64,000 nt of DNA from Hermatobates lingyangjiaoensis (Eukaryota > Arthropoda > Insecta > Hemiptera > Hermatobatidae): the NCBI GenBank assembly GCA_026182355.1, contig JAPFBL010000226.1, forward strand, positions 69,501 through 133,500, read 5' to 3'. Within the stretch, counting starts at the first letter, position 1; each line of letters opens with the position of its first letter. This document shows positions 23,127 to 34,640 of the stretch, in pieces. Both the position numbers and the translations under genes were made by a program. The notes beneath the pieces were generated by a model that worked only from the letters and a program-made list of their open reading frames with translations, had not been told where the DNA came from and did not search any database.

Positions 23127-23327
23127 AAGCTAATGAAATAGTCTCCACATATAAAAATTTAATCGTATAAACAACGCGTTTCGAACACGTTGTATTCTTC
23201 TTCAGACATTAACTAAGGGGGTGAGTGTCTATGGTACAATTGTTGTAGTACGTATTCAAAACGCGTTGTTTATACGATTAAATTTGTATATGTGGAGACT
23301 ATTTCATTTGCTTTCACCCTACCACAA
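23127..23327. mobile_element. palindromic PLE-end element, family D
   Basis: Long arms: GAAATAGTCTCCACATATA and CGATTAAATTTG mirrored at 23280-23322. The left (minus-strand) copy keeps the hammerhead-like layout at about 23188-23228. It has core CUGAAGA, extra A, stem II GAAU/GUUC, GAA, palindrome ACGCGU, then U. Stem I is weak (wobbles and a mismatch). The right copy has lost the core. Confidence 0.6.
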
Positions 23328-23389
23328 GAATAGTGTTGAGATAAAATATCAAATATTATCCATGAATAAATAGAAGTTAATTATATTAC

Positions 23390-24130
23390 CTTGGCATAAT
23401 ACCACAGTGCAGATTCCGCCAAGTTTCTTCCAAGAATATCAATCCCTCAACTGGCACAGACATTCATCGAACTTCAGGCTCCAAAAGTTCATTATGCTGT
23501 CCTACGTTACCATCCTCAACATAACAGCTTTTTTTCTTTTAACCTGTTCAATGATAAATTTAAATTGTATTAAAATACGAGTACAGTGATAACTTTTATG
23601 TTTATAGCTTCATGGTTTAAAACAATAAAAAAAAAATGAAACTAATATTATAATTTAAAATTAAAATAATACATTTCTTTTAATTACTTCGTAAAATAAG
23701 TTATTACTAAATGATTTAACAATGGGTTAAAGCTACAGTATTTTACTTAACACAAGTAAAATGTAAGGATAGTGAACAAATTTTATTTTGAATGTTTGAT
23801 GGATAAGCTGTAAAACCATATCAGACATTGCTGTGATTATGTCTGAGTGACTGTAGATGAGAATGATATCTACAAGTTAACAAAAAAATTTTTTGTTATT
23901 TGACAATGTCAAACCATTATAAAGATGTTTGTTGGTAATTTATGCCAAAACAGTGGCTATTGTGTCCGTTCTTTCGGTGATAAAAACCATTTGAACATAA
24001 CATAATCACAATATTAAGTTAAATAGAAAACAAATTTCGTTTTAGATACTAGGAAGGAAAGAAAGTCAAATAATAACTTCCTTCTGTCAATACTTGGCGG
24101 AATTATATTCTTACAACGTTAAATAATAAT
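23390..24130. repeat. segmental duplicate block I with exon-like unit
   Basis: Homologous along about 740 bp with 33840-34640. Shared pieces include AAATAAGTTATWACTAAAYRATTTAACAAT, TTGGTAATTTATGCC, and the TTTCGTTTTRGATACTAG plus AAAGAAAGTCAAATAATAAC segment. At its start, on the minus strand, lies an exon-like unit: about 60 nt ending ATTATGCCAAG before GTAATA. Confidence 0.65.
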
Positions 24131-25429
24131 ATTTATTTAATATAAAAAAATTTGGAGTGGCCTACACTCAACTTTACTATAAGTAAGCTTAATATCAAAC
24201 TTCTCGAGTATATAATATATAATGTCTCATTTAAGCATAATATAATCGTTTAAATGGAAGATGTTTATTAGTCTTTCATTCCTGAGGTAGTACAGATAGT
24301 GATTGATCTACTTATCAATAGATAAGCCTTTTTTGTATGTCAGACAATTAATGGATATACAATCATTAGTGTAACTACAGCAGTAATAACATTATGAAAA
24401 ACCAAAATGAAAATTTGCTTATACGAAATAATTTTCTACAAGAGAGCATGGCTTTTGCTCCAATAGCCCATGGATCTCTTACATATATTATCCGACCTCC
24501 TTCTACATTTAATACTTAAGACAAATTTTCCCATTTAGAACTTGAAAATATTTTAAGTATTTTAAAAACATTACAAAGTTTTTGTCTGAAATGTCAAAAA
24601 CATGTAAGAAAAAATGTCGTTTTCAGATAATTTTTCATTTAAGATTTAGGATGATTTCATTTATTATTTTTAAAAGCATTTTTTTTATTCTGAATAATGT
24701 TCTACATTTTTGGTCCTGATCAAATTTTTATACTGGAAATTTTATGGCATGCTAGAGTTTTTTAAAAACTCACTTCTCTTTCCCTTTGTTAAAAATCATA
24801 AAAAACCAATTTAATCTGTGTGAATATTATTTTTTCCCACGTGCTGTACTCTGTTATAAGTTTGCTATAAATGTATATTCAGAAAAAATGTATAGGTAAT
24901 TAGCCACTTTTGCATTCTTAAATCAAGTTCAAAGCCGACTTCTCTGTACAACTTTAAATTTAAAAGCTGGTAGCTTTAAATTTTTAAAAATAATGATATG
25001 AACTATTAGACTAGAACAGTGAAAAGACTGGAAATTACACAAAAACATAGAGCTCTTCTATAGGACGAAAAAGTTCATTCCAAAAACTTCAATATTACCC
25101 AATAATGATGTTCTTCATAAACGTAAAAAAAATCAGCATCTGATATTAACCTTTGTAGAATGGTGCAACATATAGATTGATTAGAACATTTTGTTAGACA
25201 AACCCATCACACCATAAAAAGAATCAAAAATTATATGTTTTATATGCTCTATTGTTGTTGATTTTTTACAAGAACATACTACATATAAGAACTTAATTCT
25301 TCTTACATCACATGTAAATCGTCAAATCATTTAAACATTTTCATTATACCTCTAAACATTATATTATTTCGGTGAATACACTGAAAAAAAAATTCTAAGT
25401 TAATGGTAAACAATGTAAAAAAATATCAA
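24131..25429. other. AT-rich, no gene
   Basis: Contains an inverted copy (near 24155) of the TAAAGTTGAGTGTAGGCCA segment at 12455. Parts around 24700 resemble 27040-27100 (CATTTTTGGTC, AAATTTTTATA). No coding potential is seen. Confidence 0.5.
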
Positions 25430-26947
25430 AAACTAGCTGATCTACCCGGCTTTACCCGGGAAACAATTTAATTCCAACTCTAATAATAAATTACATATAA
25501 CGAAAACAATTTAAATTTTCTATAGTTCCGTTACTTAACTTTTTTGAAATAAACGAAATTAATACAGAATTAAAATTATAGATTACGCAAAAAAGATATA
25601 ATCTAACACTGATTATAAATTGCACACATTGTATAATACAATTGGTAGTTGATAGATTACATTAAACAAATAATAAAAAGAATACTTTTTGCCAAACAAT
25701 ACATCAAGAAATGTTGAAAGAAGTCTAAGCTCATTAAATGTGATATGTCTTATCTGTTAAATATAATGATATAAATTTTAAACCCCCAAATCATTTCAAT
25801 TAGGAACCAGTTAGTTGAAGAGGCTAAACCATATCACATTACATTTCATTCAATAATTTCAATTTGAAGACTTCACACAGTTTTAAATGTATAATTAAAA
25901 TGATATCAGTAAACAAAATTGACTCTTAAAAGTTTGAATAACAATATTTTGATGAAATATTATTTGTTTATGAAGAATTTGAATTGAATTCCAAATGTTA
26001 AAGTCTAAATATATTTTTCATTATATAATGATAAGAGTTATTATGTTAAGAACTGTATTTATACCCACAAATACATACAGTGATTAAGTTTTATACATGT
26101 ACATTTTAATTTGAATATTTCTTCATCCATTTTTTTTTCTGTATATATTCCCTTATAAGTTTTACTGATTTAGACATTCATGAACGTCTTCTAATTAGGT
26201 ATCATCGATATATATAATAACTTATCATTTTGCCTATATGAAGTAGGGCCGGATACTAATTACTAATAATTAATATTTTAAACAAACGAATTAATCAATC
26301 AGGAATACATAAAGAAGCCTTACATCCATTAAACTTAAACAAAATACATTAACTATTCTTTTAAGATTAGAATTAATGGTTGAAATACTATCATTATTAT
26401 TCGTAATACTATTATGCATACCTAAAGTTAATATTCGTAATACTATTATGCATACCTAAAGTTAATAAGTTATTATTTAACGCATAACTTTCTTTAATGC
26501 TTAAAGCAAGTTAAACCAATTAGATATGAAAAGTTAATTGTAAACTATTGATAATAACTAAAGCTTTGTTAAAGTTAATAAAAAACCCATATAACATTAC
26601 AATAATTGTCTTTAATATGAATCTGAAAGCAATAATAAAATTTCTGGTACCTGGTTATTTCCAATTGAACAAATCATGTGGAAATATTATCATAAAGAAT
26701 AACCTACCTGCGGCCGCAATTACCAATTAAAGTCAAAATGTAAACAAACAGGTTATACAGCAAACCTTATCCATTATAATATTTTTGGGATATTACCTGA
26801 ACCACAACTTGGTTTTCAAAAAACTTTACATAAATCTTCCCGGGGATATACCTAATAATTTCCTAAATTTTCACGGCGATTGGATGTATGGTTTTTGAAT
26901 CTATCGAGTACAAACACACAGACATACATTCATTTTTATATATATAG
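25430..26947. repeat. ~1.5 kb interspersed repeat of uncertain class
   Basis: Begins ACTAGCTGATCTACCCGGC with TTTACCCGGG, and ends with GTACAAACACACAGACATAC, then TTTTTATATATATAGATT. Such termini occur in widely dispersed animal repeats whose class I cannot settle. The interior is AT-rich without a transposase or RT frame. It holds a perfect 35-bp tandem duplication at about 26399-26468. The edges are inferred from the text alone. Confidence 0.45.
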
Positions 26948-28689
26948 ATTCGACATGTACAGCAGGTGATCCCTTAGTCTAGAGTAAACAAACAGTTTTT
27001 ATAGCTTTATTGCTCTTTGCCATAATTGAAATTTCATGCATTTTTTTTTATAAATTGCTAATTTTGTGCTCCATTTTTGGTCAAATTTTTATAATTTGAG
27101 CCGTTTTTATAATAATGAGCCGTTTAGCGTCAAAAAAACATATCCTGAAAACAGAAATCGTACTTTAACGCCCCTTTTGCGATTGTAATTTTGAAAAAAA
27201 TTGTCTCATCTCATCCTCGACATAATGTTCTATTTTTAGGCATAGTTTTATTTTGATCCATCAAACGGTATGGCTTGTATGACTCTAACAAGCTTTGAGG
27301 TTGAATTATAAGTCAAAATTTTTACATTTTATTGAAAAAAAAAATATTTCCCGTGATTTTAAAAGTCTGAATATATTTTTCGTTTATTCCATTTGTAACC
27401 TCAAAGATCATGCCAAAATTTCAAAACTCTAGAGTTAGCAGTTTAGGAGACCTGCTTAGGTCTTATATCTTAGCAATATAAGACCTGCTAATGTTAGGTC
27501 TGCCATCACAAATCTAGTGTTTTACTTGAGTGTAGACCACGCCAAATTTTGTAATCATGTAGCAAAAAAAATAACTATTAAAACAAGAAAAGATTATTAA
27601 AAACATTAATAACAAAATGAATCTATTAATTCTTTTTTCTTTTATATAGTGATCTACATGCCCCACCAGTAGGCATTACATTGATGACCATCTACAATGA
27701 CAGAATAATAATCCTCATTGTTCTTGACATATCATAACGGTTTTACAATAATAATAAGAGGAAGTACGAAAAATAATACTATAATAATATAATGATGACC
27801 ATACTAGATAATAATAAACATAATATTCATATTAATAACTATATAATCATAAGAATATAATGATAGAATACTGGACTGGTAACTATAATAATTACAATGC
27901 GATAGTAATACTAGATAATGGCAATATAACATGGAAATAAAAAATTACAGAATAATATAAAGACTTAAATTGTCATGTTAAAATATTTTTTCACAAATTC
28001 CTTACAGGTTGTGACCAGGCTATCATTCAGCCTGGAGTGGAGGTCAAGCACCTCCAGAAGTCACAATTAGTCTCTCCAACTTGCCCCACACGGTGTTCAA
28101 TTAAAATAATTTAAGTATTACTAAATCATCATTTGACCTGGAATAAAAATCAATATACAAAGTAGTGTACAAGAATGTACAAAGAATCCTTTGTATGTAC
28201 AAAGAATTGTACAAGGAATCATATGTTTTGACATAAATATGCTCACTCTAGGTAGCCAAGTCAGTGTAGGACCAAAAATCACATGTTGAATTAACAAAGG
28301 CCATTTCATATCAAATATTCATCAATAAAGAATAATATGTGCCCATGTTTGGGAGACTCTTACATCACTATTCAGTTAAGAAAAGGCAGGTACGTAGGAT
28401 AATGCAGTCGTGATGCTAAACCTATGGAGGTATGCTCTGGTACTACCATGATCAGACAGCATTAAATGAAGTCTTAAGTTCAGAAGAAGGTTTACTGTTG
28501 ATCATAATTTCATCATGATAAAATAACATTCTATTATAAATTGTTTGGACTATTGTGTGTAGACTAGTTATCTGTAAATAAAATAATAGTTAAGAAACAC
28601 AACAAACCAGTTAAAAAATTTGACAGAAAATGTTAGATGAATGCTGTTCGGGGCACTCATTAAAAAGTGAGTTACATTTTCAGTTATTT
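26948..28689. other. no supported gene; short GC-richer patches
   Basis: 27425-27455 repeats the AGTTAGCAGTTTAGGAGA box of the dispersed repeat. 28008-28100 (CAGGCTATCATTCAGCCTGG, which forms a hairpin) and 28380-28470 are less AT-rich and might be exon remnants, but no frame or splice pair is convincing. Confidence 0.4.
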
Positions 28690-28885
28690 GAACTTATATG
28701 ATGTTAAAACCTGGCTTGAGAGAGGTTGGTTCGGGACCCCTTATTAACTATTCGGGGTTACCCTGATAGCGAACGGGTCGTACAGGGCTTCCGCTATCCA
28801 CCACCTGCGGACCCGCCTGGTAGCCACCCAAGCCCCAGGACCCCCCCCTGACTAAATGTGCCCCTCCCCCCCTGACTAACTTAAA
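28690..28885. other. GC-rich island, unidentified
   Basis: A sharp GC rise with runs of C (CCCCCCCTGACTAA twice within 30 bp). It has no frame or RNA fold that I recognise. It abuts the 165-bp tandem array. Confidence 0.35.
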
Positions 28886-28889
28886 AATA

Positions 28890-30530
28890 AACACCATAGA
28901 GTAGAATAGAAACAGCTATGTAAATGTTGACATATAGATAAGAAAACACATACATTTTTAACTATAAGGTAAAATACAAATTATAAATAAAATAAGAATA
29001 ATAATACATGATTACATACATCACACAATTTCTAGCCCCATAATCATATAAGTTACATAAAAGAGTAGAATAGAAATAGCTATGTAAATGTTGACATAGA
29101 TATCATATAACACATACCTACTTAACATCTATAAGGCAATATACAAATTATAAATAAAATAAGAATAATAATACATGTTATATACATCATACCATATCTA
29201 GCCCCATAATCACATAAGTTACATAAAAGAGTAGAATAGAAATAGCTATGTAAATGTTGACATACAGATGATAAATACATATCTACTTAACATGTATAAG
29301 GCAATATACAAATTATAAATAAAATAAGAATAATAATACATGTTATATACATCATACCATATCTAGCCCCATAATCACATAAGTTACATAAAAGAGTAGA
29401 ATAGAAATAGCTATGTAAATGTTGACATACAGATGATAAATACATATCTACTTAACATGTATAAGGCAATATACAAATTATAAATAAAATAAGAATAATA
29501 ATACATGTTATATACTTCATACCATATCTAGCCCCATAATCACATAAGTTATATAAATGAGTAGAATAGAAATAGCTATGTAGATGTTGACATGCAGATC
29601 ATAAAACACATACCTACTTAACATCTATAAGGCAATATACAAATTATAACTAAAATAAGAATAATCCTATTTGTTTATACACATCATTCTTTTTTACCTC
29701 CCCAGTCATATTAATTACATAAAACAGTAGAATATAAATAGTCATGTAAGCGTTGTCTTATAAACCATAGAACACATACCTATTTTGCAATTCCAAATTC
29801 AATGTTTCTTCATAAAACAGAATTGAATATCAGGATGTAATCATACGTCTTCATAATCCTCAAAAGGGTTTCCATTCCTTCATCATTTGTTTTTATTGGT
29901 AGAATAGAAGAGAAACAGCTATAAAATAGGCATTTAAATATCATTAAATTCAAATGTTATATGTTACCTCATTTAGTAAAATTACAAGAAGGTTGTAAAC
30001 ATAGATCTCCATATACCATATACCTGAAAACAGTTTTTACATGCAAACAAACGACATGAAAAATACTTATGAAAATTTAAAGTCAATAAATTTATATAAA
30101 TTTAAAGTTAATAAAACATCAATTGTATACAACAACCAAACTTACCGCACACAGTGGAGTACAACAAATATTAAAGTGATCAACACTTCTTCATTACTTC
30201 AAATACGTTTCTATCCCTTGAAATCATATTAGTTACATGGGAGAGTGGTTTACAAACATATATGTCAATATAGACTTAAATCCATCAAATACATATATTC
30301 AACATTTATGAGGTACCTCACACATATGCCTTTAATGTAATTAAAGAAATATATAACCACATTTCTTCCTCCATATCAAGAGCGTTACTAATGCCATAAC
30401 ATATGAGTTACACAAGAGAGTAGATAGAAACAGTAATGCATATATAGATTTAAAAAAATGTAAAATACTTATGTATTCAACGACAAGATACCTACACAGT
30501 ATAATTACAATAAGTATGTATCTTCATATA
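28890..30530. repeat. tandem array, ~165-bp monomer
   Basis: The word GAGTAGAATAGAAA recurs at about 28899, 29063, 29229, 29394 and 29559, giving periods of 164-166 bp. Diverged units follow at about 29725, 29899, 30239 and 30415. Each unit holds AGCTATGTAAATGTTGACAT and CAATATACAAATTATAA. The central units are nearly identical and the right-hand units decay, as expected of an array homogenised in its middle. Confidence 0.85.
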
Positions 30531-30539
30531 TTCTTTTCT

Positions 30540-31217
30540 TTTTTCAATCTAAACTTTAATCTAAAACACAAACTTTCGGCTCACATTAACCATCATCAGT
30601 TAAAAAATGATAACCGAAAATGGCAAACAAAACAAATACTACGGTACTAAGAGCGGTTAGCAACTGACTATGATTGAAATAACAAAATAGATGGAAGAGA
30701 GGGAGGAGTAAGTAGGAGGGCCTGTGTAGGCATGCAGGGCAGGGCACTGAGCCCAACTACCTGCGCATCCCTACACCTACCTCTCTTCCTAACTTATAGT
30801 TTGTATCCAAATTTTTGAACTAGGTATTACATTAAGGTTACTATTTTGAATATTTAAAGCTTCCGACACATCAGATTACATATCTTTAAAGCCCTTTACA
30901 CCAGACTATAACCCTTGTTTAAATACTGAAAGCAGTGACCTTAATGTAATACCTGGTTAAAAAAATTTTGATACAAACTATAAGTTAGTATGAGAGGTAA
31001 GTGTAGGGATGCGCAGGTAGTTGGGCTCAGTGCCCTGCATACCTACACAGGCCCTCCTACTTACTCCTCCCTCCCTTCCGCATATTTTGTTATTTCCATC
31101 CTAGTTAGTTGTTAACCGCTCTTAGTACCGTAGCATTTTTTTTGTTTACCATTTTAGTATATCGTTTTTTACCTGATGATGGCTAATGTGAGCCGAAAGC
31201 TTGTGTATTATATATTC
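30540..31217. mobile_element. palindromic PLE-end element, family C
   Basis: Arms of about 300 bp mirror each other. Examples are GGGCCTGTGTAGGCATGC (30718) against TGCATACCTACACAGGCC (31037), and GTACTAAGAGCGGTTAGCAA against its inverse near 31110. The centre is at about 30890. Both ends carry the family C hammerhead-like motif pointing outward. The left copy has a damaged stem I. Confidence 0.75.
31170..31205 (+). ncRNA. hammerhead-like ribozyme motif, family C (intact)
   Basis: Stem I UAC/GUG (one wobble), core CUGAUGA at 31173-31179, extra U, stem II GGCU/AGCC with a 6-nt loop, GAA, palindrome AGCU, then U before the predicted cut. The core is complete. In the inverted copy at 30570-30600 stem II is GGUU/AGCC, which still pairs through a wobble. 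Confidence 0.6.
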
Positions 31218-31237
31218 TTATGGAGATCTTCATATAC

Positions 31238-31771
31238 CTGAAAAACCTTTGCCGTGTTTCCAGGGTACAGGTTCTGAAACTGCTTGAAGTTGGGGAGCTC
31301 TTAATTCTAAAAATAGCTGAAAGCACACTGTATACAAATATTCCAGAAATATTTTAATTAAATCAAATACAATACGGTAAAAATAATCATCAAAAAATAA
31401 AGATAATGAGACTTACTTTCAGGTTGCTTATTCTTCTGCCCAGAGAAAAATAAACTTGATTAGCCTCGGCGTCTTCTTCAGTGTTTGGGGATAATAATTT
31501 TGATAGGGACAGCTCGCATTTCTTCTTCAATTCACTGAAAAGTTGTTATGCCTATCCTATTTTGACTAAAGAATAATCTTGAAGGAAACTGTAGAATTTT
31601 TGCTCAGAGAGATGAACAAAGTCATCTCACCATTCGTAAAACAAATTCACTGCGGTGAGTAGCTCTTCTTTAGAAGAAAATCGCTGATACTTATCAATCA
31701 TTAAAATGATGCACTCAAAAATAGAGGAACAATGCGTATGGTGACTGTGTTTTATATTTGGATATATTATT
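31238..31771 (-). pseudogene. unrecognised gene remnant, two or three exons
   Basis: The minus-strand frame from 31771 reads SIFECIILMIDKYQRFSSKE then ELLTAVNLFYEW and a stop. It continues coding-like as DDFVHLSEQKFYSFLQDYSL, two more stops, then ELKKKCELSLSKLLSPN and GRRISNLK before a GTAAGT donor at 31416. A second exon at 31238-31316 (LFLELRAPQLQAVSEPV, then PWKHGKGFS) has a good acceptor and donor and joins in phase. Two readings are possible: a pseudogene with three nonsense codons, or a real gene in which 31545-31630 is an intron, since a GTGAGA donor and a TTTTCAG acceptor there are also in phase. I do not recognise the family. Confidence 0.5.
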
Positions 31772-32366
31772 CTGAATCACTCAGAGACACCTAGAAACCC
31801 TATAGACACCCTTAACAGATTTAAGCCCAACAGATCACGATTGGTCTGGGAAGAACAGTGGAAGTGAGGGGGTCTCGAATAGTGTATGATGTTGATTTTC
31901 TGTTTTCCTGTGTACTGTAAATGAGTAAATGCAATAAACACAAACATGCCCACTAACCTGTGTACAGGTATCCTTCCGTCTGTACCTGCAACAGTATACA
32001 CATGTTCATATTAACTCAATTGTAATGTAAAATATTGCGGATCTTTGTCAGTCATGATCAAGTAATTCTGATATATGTCAAAGTTATATAACTAAAACAT
32101 AAATCAGTTCAGCATATAAAGTATTTTTTCTCGTTTTCTTCATTCAGAAACAGACCTATTCCTAATAATTTTATTCTTTATTCCGAATAATTTTTTCGGT
32201 AACAACCGTTACAATGATTTTACAGATATATTTTTGCTAATCACTCTTCTTAAAAAGATTGCATAAAATGGATAAAACATCACAAATCCTCACTATATAC
32301 ACAAACATGAGTACTGATATAAAATACCAAATGACATTTATTAATTACAAAAAGAAAATTATTAAT
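31772..32366. other. no recognisable feature
   Basis: AT-rich. It would be the first intron if the exon-like array upstream feeds the remnant at 31.2-31.8 kb. Confidence 0.4.
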
Positions 32367-33935
32367 TACGATGGCATAATGCGACAGTGCATAGTCTACC
32401 ATGTTCCACATCCAAGAGCAATCGCGAACTGGTTGTGTTAAATAAAAAAAACATGTATTTTTCATATCAATTTTTATGATAATGACACTTATTTTAGGTT
32501 TGTCTCATATTGGTGAATCATTAAAAAGTAATTAACTAAATATAGGTAAAAAAATAATCTGCCATTTAAATTTTAATTTATTGCCTACAATTTAACATAT
32601 GGTATGTTGACATATAGTTAAAATTATAGTCAAAAGAGTAGTTTTCACATAATTATCAAGTGACATTATCGGTGAACAAAAAAAAATGTTCATTATTACC
32701 TTGGCATTAAATTATCTCATTGCATTGTCGGCCATGTTTATTTGACTAAAATTAAGCACCCACTGTTTCAGTTCAATGCATAAAAATTGCATTTTTATCA
32801 ACTTTAATGATAACAGTAATTTTAAATGTATTTGATACCGTTGAATCAAAAAGAAGCAACTAATTTTAAAAAAAGGAAAGAAAAAAACTACCATTTAAAT
32901 TTTAATGCATTCTGTATAATTTAACATTTATGGGTTGAAAGGTAGTTAAAATTATAGTTAAAAGACTAGTGTTGGCATAATTATCAAGTGACATTATCGG
33001 TGAAGAACAAAAAAATGTTCATTATTACCTTGGCATTAAATTATCTCATTGCATTGTCGGCCATGTTTATTTGACTAAAATTAAGCACCCACTGTTTCAG
33101 TTCAATGCATAAAAATTGCATTTTTATCAACTTTAATGATAATAACAGTAATTTCAAATGTATTTGATACTGTTGAATCAAAAAGAAGCAACTAATTTAA
33201 AAAAAAGGAAAGAAAAAATTAACTACCATTTAAATTTTAATGTATTCTGTATAATTTAACATTTATGGGTTGACAGGTAGTTAAGATTATAGTTAAAAGA
33301 CTAGTGTTGGCATAATTATCAAGTGACATTATCGGTGAAGAACAAAAAAATGTTCATTATTACCTTGGCATTAAATTATCTCATTGCATTGTCGGCCATG
33401 TTTATTTGACTAAAATTAAGCACCCACTGTTTCAGTTCAATGCATAAAAAAATTTTGTTTGATCATATTTTATGATAATAACTCTTATTTTACGTATATT
33501 TGATATCGGTGAATCAAATAAAAACAATTAACTTAAAAAGTAAAGAAAAAAATTAACTACCATTTAAATTTTAAATTATTCTGTATAATTTAACATATAT
33601 GGGTTGACATGTAGTTAAGATTATTGTTAAAAGACTAGTGTTGGCATTATTATCAAGTGACATTATCGGTGAAGAAAAAAAAATGTTCATTATTACCTTA
33701 CACAAAGAAAAATATTAACTACCATTTGTATTCTTATTTATTCTGTATAATTTAATGTGTATGTGTTGATACATTGTTAGAATTATAGTTAAAAGAGAAA
33801 TGTTAACATAAAATATCAAATGACACTGTTGGTGAACAAAGGAAAATGGTTGTATTACCTGGGCATAGAGCCTCAGTGAACGTTCCTCCATGTTACATTG
33901 ATGAAGAGCAGCAGCAGACTGACTGGTTGTGACCT
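32367..33935 (-). repeat. array of ~330-bp units each with an exon-like end
   Basis: The word TCAAGTGACATTATCGG recurs at about 32657, 32984, 33319 and 33653 (period 327-335 bp). On the minus strand, units contain about 60 nt homologous to one another, ending ATGCCAAG before GTAATA. These lie at about 32703, 33031 and 33365 (nearly identical). Diverged members end GCATTATGCCATCG near 32370 and CTCTATGCCCAG before GTAATA near 33860. The 33653 unit lacks this part. A further member is at 23399. Each looks like a 5' UTR exon with a start codon and two-codon coding end (ATG CCx AG, then GT), or remnants of one. Confidence 0.65.
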
Positions 33936-34640
33936 GCAAGGAACTTTAGGGAGTCCAGAGTTCACTTACGCAGTCTTAGAACAGATTGGCCAACCCCATT
34001 GTGACTAGGTATTTACTTCATTAAATAATCAAACAAATTTGTTAAATATTTCATTTTATTGAAAGTTTGTTTTTACACGGTTCAGTGATAAATGTTATGC
34101 TTATTACTATATGGTTTACGTCAATAAAGAATTAAGAATGACAGTTGATATTTAAAGTACAGCACTGTTTTGACAAAACTTCGAGAAATAAGTTATAACT
34201 AAACAATTTAACAATAGATTAGGAAATATTATTTTACTGTAGTATAAATAAAATGTAGTGACAATAACAAAATATGATTTTAAAATTTCATTGTCTTGAT
34301 GACATCTGAGTAGGTGTGGGTGGGAATGATTCCTACAGTTTGACACAAAAATATGAAATTCATTATATACATAATTCCAAATGAGAAGAACTACATAGCT
34401 TTTGGTCAATATCGAAGCATGATAAAGGTGCTTTATGGTAATTTATGCTAAAACACAAACCATTGTTTCTTGTATTTTGGTGAACAAAAAAACTGCCATT
34501 TCGCTCATAACACCATCACATTATTAAGATCAATAGAAAGTAAATTTCGTTTTGGATACTAGAAATACAAAGAAAGTCAAATAATAACTTCTTTCTGCGG
34601 TTACTTATCAGAATCACAATTTCAAATAATAATCATTACT
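33936..34640. repeat. segmental duplicate block II
   Basis: Counterpart of 23470-24130, in the same orientation relative to the adjoining exon-like unit. No gene is seen within it. Confidence 0.6.
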
